The notes beneath the pieces were generated by a model. It had not been told where the DNA came from and made no database searches. It worked only from the letters and a program-made list of their open reading frames with translations. 64,000 nt of DNA, taken from contig NZ_JAFEVR010000014.1 in NCBI RefSeq assembly GCF_017352375.1, positions 1 through 64,000 on the forward strand, written 5' to 3'. Within the stretch, counting starts at the first letter, position 1, and each line of letters starts with the position of its first letter. This document shows positions 60,471-64,000 of this stretch, one piece after another. A program made the position numbers and the translations under genes. The DNA is from Mycolicibacterium sp. S2-37 (GTDB lineage Bacteria > Actinomycetota > Actinomycetes > Mycobacteriales > Mycobacteriaceae).

Positions 60471-61414
60471 CGGAGCTGCGCACAGCGCTGCACCGGTTCG
60501 CGCGTGCGCACGACGACGGGTGGCGCCGCTGGTGTGTGGCGCTGTCCGGCGGCGCCGACTCGCTGGCTCTCACCGCCGTGGCCGCCGAGCTGAAGCCGAC
60601 GACGGCGCTGATCGTCGACCACCGCCTGCAGCCGGGCTCCGATGCCGTGGCCGCGACCGCTCGTGAACAGGCACTGCGGCTGGGCTGCACCGACGCCCGC
60701 ATCCTCGTCGCCGACGTGGGCACCGCGGGCGGACCCGAGGCGGCCGCCCGCACGGCGCGCTACGCGGCACTGAGCGACGCCCACGGCGGGGCGCCGGTGC
60801 TGCTCGCGCACACCCTCGACGATCAGGCCGAGACGGTCCTGCTCGGCCTCGGCCGGGGCTCGGGTCCGCGCTCGATCGCCGGGATGCGGGTCAGCGACCC
60901 ACCCTGGTACCGCCCGCTGCTCGGCGTGCGCCGCGCGAGCACCGTCGCGGCCTGCGCGGAGCTGGGCCTGACGCCGTGGCAGGACCCGCACAACGCCGAC
61001 CCGCGCTTCACCCGCAGCAGGTTGCGCACCGAGGTGCTGCCGATGCTCGAGGACGTGCTCGGCGGTGGGGTCGCCGCCGCGCTGGCCCGCACGGCGGCCG
61101 CGCTGCGCGAGGACACCGCGGCGCTCGACGGCCTCGCCGAGGACGCCTACCGCGACGCGGTCTGCGGCGACGACCTGAACACCGTTCGGCTCGCCGCGCT
61201 TCCCACGGCCATCCGGCGCCGCGTGATCCGCAGGTGGCTGCTGGCCGGCGGCGCCGCCGGTCTGACCGACGTCCAGATCCGCGGCGTCGACCACTTGGTG
61301 ACGGCGTGGCGGGGACAGGGCGGCGTCGCGGTGTCGGCACCGCTGCGCGAACAACGACTGATCGTGAGCCGTCGCGACGGGCGGCTGAGCCTGTCGGTGG
61401 AACCGGTCCGCTAG
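60449..61414 (+). CDS. tilS: tRNA(Ile)-lysidine synthase (Rv3625c-like)
   Basis: Attaches lysine to the wobble cytidine of the CAU-anticodon isoleucine tRNA so that it reads AUA. The 321-aa N-type ATPase has the pyrophosphate loop ALSGGADSLAL. The conserved AHTLDDQAETVLL and RPLLGVRRASTV follow, together with DPHNADPRFTRSRLR. It is the short mycobacterial form. ATG at 60449 sits inside the end of the protease gene. It converges on the small secreted-protein gene with four bases of overlap. Confidence 0.96.
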   Translation: MDRPRAVAELRTALHRFARAHDDGWRRWCVALSGGADSLALTAVAAELKPTTALIVDHRLQPGSDAVAATAREQALRLGCTDARILVADVGTAGGPEAAARTARYAALSDAHGGAPVLLAHTLDDQAETVLLGLGRGSGPRSIAGMRVSDPPWYRPLLGVRRASTVAACAELGLTPWQDPHNADPRFTRSRLRTEVLPMLEDVLGGGVAAALARTAAALREDTAALDGLAEDAYRDAVCGDDLNTVRLAALPTAIRRRVIRRWLLAGGAAGLTDVQIRGVDHLVTAWRGQGGVAVSAPLREQRLIVSRRDGRLSLSVEPVR

Positions 61415-61728
61415 CCGAACAGTCCGATGCGGGAGGGTTCGCCCTCCATCACACGCCAGCCGACCTCGACCTGCCCGTCGGTCGAACCCGCATGCCCGGC
61501 ATTGCCGAAGTAGTAGGTGTGGCAGACGTTCATGTCCCACTTCACCGTCGGCTCCACGCCCCACCCGCCGACCGGCAGCGGCTGACCCGGGCACCACACC
61601 CGGCTGCACTGGCCGATCATGTTGCAGCCGGCGGCGGCCGTGCCCGGAACCAGTGCAGCTCCGGTGACGGTCAGCCCACCAGCCAGCAGCGCTCCGGCGG
61701 CGACCCGGGCGAGGGTGCGAGTGATCAT
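61411..61728 (-). CDS. Small secreted cysteine-containing protein
   Basis: A 105-aa protein starting at ATG 61728 (MITRTLARVAAG). A Sec signal ends around PGTAAAG. The mature ~70 residues carry four Cys (CNMIGQCSRVWCPG and VCHTYYFG), probably two disulfides, and aromatic residues. Upstream in-frame Met at 61875 would hide the signal peptide and overlap hpt. It is antisense-placed between tilS and hpt. Function unknown; similar small exported proteins are common in mycobacteria. Confidence 0.82.
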   Translation of the reverse strand: MITRTLARVAAGALLAGGLTVTGAALVPGTAAAGCNMIGQCSRVWCPGQPLPVGGWGVEPTVKWDMNVCHTYYFGNAGHAGSTDGQVEVGWRVMEGEPSRIGLFG

Positions 61729-61857
61729 GTGCGACTCCTGTCTGGCGACCGGGCCACCTGCGGTGGCGTCGTGAGAGGAGTTCACCTGGACCGATGGGCT
61801 ACCGATCCCAACAATGACGGGCTCGCGCTGGTCGGTGCGGACACCTTCTGGCACGCT

Positions 61858-62445
61858 GTGGTCGTGCCTGCGCAATCACCTGAGCTGTACCCGGGGGACA
61901 TCAAGTCGGTACTGCTCTCGCAGGAGCAGATCCAGGCCCGCACCACCGAACTCGCCGCCCAGATCGGCGAGACCTACGGCGATCTCGCCGGATCCGAGCA
62001 GGACCTGCTCTTGGTCACGGTCCTCAAGGGTGCGGTCATGTTCGTCACCGACCTGGCGCGGTCCATTCCGCTGCCCACCCAGCTCGAGTTCATGGCCGTC
62101 AGCTCCTACGGCTCCTCGACGTCGTCGTCGGGCGTGGTGCGCATCCTCAAGGACCTCGACCGCGACATCAACGACCGTGACGTGCTGATCGTCGAGGACA
62201 TCGTCGACTCCGGTCTGACGCTGTCGTGGCTGCTGCGCAACCTGGCGCAGCGCCGGCCGCGGTCGCTGCGAGTGTGCACGCTGTTGCGCAAACCCGACGC
62301 GGTACGCGCCGACGTCGACATCAGCTACGTCGGCTTCGACATCCCCAACGAGTTCGTGGTCGGCTACGGCCTCGACTACGCCGAGCGCTACCGCGACCTG
62401 CCCTTCATCGGCACCCTCGAACCGAGGGTCTACACCCACGAGTGA
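61858..62445 (+). CDS. hpt: Hypoxanthine-guanine phosphoribosyltransferase (Rv3624c-like)
   Basis: Purine salvage enzyme forming IMP or GMP from base and PRPP. From the GTG at 61858 (V-VVPAQSPELYPGD) it is 195 aa; a GTG two codons later is equally possible. It shows LYPGDIKSVLLS, the catalytic flexible loop FMAVSSYGSSTSSSG, the PRPP motif VLIVEDIVDSGLTLS and FDIPNEFVVGYGLDYAERYR. The frame is open far upstream over tilS, which is an artefact. In mycobacteria hpt is usually followed by ftsH, but here a molybdoenzyme gene follows. Confidence 0.95.
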   Translation: MVVPAQSPELYPGDIKSVLLSQEQIQARTTELAAQIGETYGDLAGSEQDLLLVTVLKGAVMFVTDLARSIPLPTQLEFMAVSSYGSSTSSSGVVRILKDLDRDINDRDVLIVEDIVDSGLTLSWLLRNLAQRRPRSLRVCTLLRKPDAVRADVDISYVGFDIPNEFVVGYGLDYAERYRDLPFIGTLEPRVYTHE

Positions 62446-62450
62446 CTCCC

Positions 62451-62484
62451 CTTCTGCGCCCAAACGAACGTTCGGGCGCAGAAG
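62451..62484 (+). terminator. Strong hairpin after hpt (possible terminator without U-tract)
   Basis: CTTCTGCGCCC (62451-62461) pairs perfectly with GGGCGCAGAAG (62474-62484) over 11 bp around a 12-base loop that contains AACGTT. It begins five bases after the hpt stop. No T-run follows. Such L-shaped hairpins often mark transcript ends in mycobacteria. Confidence 0.5.
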
Positions 62485-62531
62485 TGCGAGTAGTTCGCGC
62501 CAGAACGTCGATCTCGGCGGAAGATGAGACC

Positions 62532-64000
62532 ATGACCGGCACCGCGCTGCGCATCTGTCCGTTCTGCGAGGCAACCTGTGGGCTCACGCTGACGATCGAC
62601 GACGGCCGGGTGACCGGTGCGCGCGGCGACCGCGACGACGTGTTCAGCGCCGGCTATCTGTGTCCGAAAGGCGCCAGCCTGCCCGAGCTGGACAACGACC
62701 CCGACCGGCTGACCGGCCCGCTGATCCGCCGCGACGGCGAACTGGTCGAGGTCAGCTGGGCCGAGGCGTTCGCCGCGGTGGCCGACGGTCTCGGCGCCGC
62801 GGTACGCGATCACGGCGGGCCGTCGGTGGCGGTGTACTTCGGCAACCCCAACGCCCACACCATCGCCGGCGCGCTGTACGTACCGCTGATCGTCCGTGCG
62901 CTGGGGACCCGGCAGGTGTACTCGGCGAGCACGCTCGACCAGATGCCCAAACACGTCTCCATCGGCCACCTCTTCGGCAATCCGATCGCCTTCCCGGTGC
63001 CGGACCTCGATCGCACCGACCACCTCGTGATCATCGGTGCCAACCCGCTGGTGTCCAACGGAAGTGTGGCCACCGCAGCCGATTTCGGCGGCAAGCTCAA
63101 GGCGCTGCGCCTGCGCGGCGGCCGGCTGACGGTGATCGACCCGGCCCGCACCCGGACCGCGCAGCTGGCCGACCGGCATGTGGCGCCGCGTCCGGGCACC
63201 GATGCGGCGCTGCTGTTCGCCGTGGTGCACACGCTGTTCGACGAGGATCTCGTCGATCCGCGGCTCGGGGGGATCGCCGACCACGTCGACGGTGTCGAGG
63301 CCGTGCGTGCGCTGGCCGCCGACTTCGCCCCGGAGGTCGTCGCCGGACACTGCGGCGTCGAGGCCGCCGAGATCCGCGCGCTGGCCCGCGAGGTCGCCAC
63401 GGCGCCGTCGGCCGCCGTGTATGGCCGCATCGGCACCTCGACCGTCGAATTCGGCACGCTGGCAAGCTGGTTGGTCGACGTCGTCAACATCCTCACCGGC
63501 AACCTCGACCGGCCCGGCGGGGTGATGTTCCCGGCATCCCCGGTGGCGCCCGCGCCCCGGCCGCACCGGCCCGGCCGCGGCTTCAGGACCGGCCGCTGGC
63601 ACAGCCGGGTGTCCGGCTACGCCGAGGCGCTCGGCGAACTGCCCGCCGCGGCGCTCGCGGAGGAGATCACCACCCGAGGTGACGGCCGGGTCAGGGCGCT
63701 GGTCACCGTCGCAGGCAATCCGGTGCTGTCCGCGCCGGACGGGGAGGGGCTCAGCCGCGCGCTCGACGGCCTCGACTTCATGCTGAGCATCGATCCGTAT
63801 CTGAACGAGACCACGCGGCACGCCGACGTGATCCTGCCGCCCCCACCTCCTTCGCGCACAGCGCATTTCGACGTGGCGCTCAACAACGTCGCGGTGCGCA
63901 ACACCGCCCGCTACTCACCGCCTCCGCTACCGCTGGAACCCGGACGGCCCAGCGAGTCGGAGATCCTCGCCCGCATTGCGCTGATGCTCTACGGCCTCGG
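62532..64000 (+). CDS. Molybdopterin-dependent oxidoreductase (5' part; runs off the window)
   Basis: An open frame from ATG 62532 to the window edge (489 codons, no stop). The N-terminus has the 4Fe-4S motif CPFCEATC-x(n)-GYLCPKGA, then DMSO-reductase-family segments: QVYSASTLDQMPKH, IIGANPLVSNGSVATAAD (molybdopterin guanine dinucleotide binding), IDPARTRTAQLADRHVAPRPGTDAAL and LTGNLDRPGGVMF. The residue at the Mo position in the DQMPKH region gives no clear Cys or Sec. It may be a formate-dehydrogenase-like or nitrate-reductase-like enzyme, but the substrate cannot be told from this part. Confidence 0.93.
   Translation, partial: MTGTALRICPFCEATCGLTLTIDDGRVTGARGDRDDVFSAGYLCPKGASLPELDNDPDRLTGPLIRRDGELVEVSWAEAFAAVADGLGAAVRDHGGPSVAVYFGNPNAHTIAGALYVPLIVRALGTRQVYSASTLDQMPKHVSIGHLFGNPIAFPVPDLDRTDHLVIIGANPLVSNGSVATAADFGGKLKALRLRGGRLTVIDPARTRTAQLADRHVAPRPGTDAALLFAVVHTLFDEDLVDPRLGGIADHVDGVEAVRALAADFAPEVVAGHCGVEAAEIRALAREVATAPSAAVYGRIGTSTVEFGTLASWLVDVVNILTGNLDRPGGVMFPASPVAPAPRPHRPGRGFRTGRWHSRVSGYAEALGELPAAALAEEITTRGDGRVRALVTVAGNPVLSAPDGEGLSRALDGLDFMLSIDPYLNETTRHADVILPPPPPSRTAHFDVALNNVAVRNTARYSPPPLPLEPGRPSESEILARIALMLYGL

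Overview
The window is high-GC chromosomal DNA from a mycobacterium, most likely a rapid-growing, environmental Mycolicibacterium-type species. This is inferred from gene content, frequent GTG starts, ATGA/GTGA start-stop overlaps, and backbone genes that I recognise from memory as the M. tuberculosis Rv3624c-Rv3647c neighbourhood. No IS element, integrase, CRISPR array or rRNA was seen.

Layout. (1) 1-6712 is conserved backbone: topA with its upstream gene, a HAMP-type adenylate cyclase, the DNA polymerase III delta' subunit and tRNA-Thr(CGU). (2) 6722-11317 is an accessory patch: an alpha/beta hydrolase, a doubtful 74-aa ORF, a lipoprotein, and a 788-aa EspA/EspE-like protein. Two related ~90-bp upstream elements lie in this patch. 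(3) 11463-20708 is a five-gene minus-strand operon: Pls/PosA-type peptide synthetase, M1 metallopeptidase, flippase-like membrane protein, galE and a GT-C-like membrane protein. (4) At 20844-21997 a terC gene sits behind a yybP-ykoY manganese riboswitch whose 3' P1 strand can alternatively pair with the terC Shine-Dalgarno sequence. (5) 22034-27358 holds a glucarate catabolic operon (semialdehyde dehydrogenase, kdgD, gudD-like, LysR). It is followed by a TetR/carotenoid-oxygenase pair with tandem palindromic operators. (6) 29517-37132 is a signalling operon: GGDEF/EAL protein, three-receiver hybrid kinase, CheR, CheB. (7) 37264-48098 is a second sugar-acid locus: two 2-hydroxyacid dehydrogenases, a Dpp/Opp-type ABC importer, a TauE-like exporter, IclR and a canonical gudD. 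(8) 48116-51584 has three GAF-ANTAR regulators and a fatty-acid desaturase. (9) 51778-57265 has a YhgE/Pip protein with a degenerate ABC ATPase, a metallophosphoesterase, and two ureide/purine catabolic genes (allantoicase, OHCU decarboxylase). (10) 57396-64000 returns to backbone: ppa, dacB, a zinc metalloprotease, tilS, a small secreted protein, hpt, and a molybdopterin oxidoreductase cut by the window edge.

How parts fit together. The two glucarate loci together encode import and complete conversion of glucarate to 2-oxoglutarate. Their promoters share a TTGGAC-N19-TANNNT layout, which suggests common control. The Pls/PosA operon reads like an export pathway for an amino-acid homopolymer or a modified surface product. 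The Che-like operon links methylation-type adaptation enzymes to phosphorelay and cyclic-di-GMP in a locus with no MCP, CheA/CheW or flagellar gene.

Functions are assigned by reading motifs and from family memory only. No database search was run.
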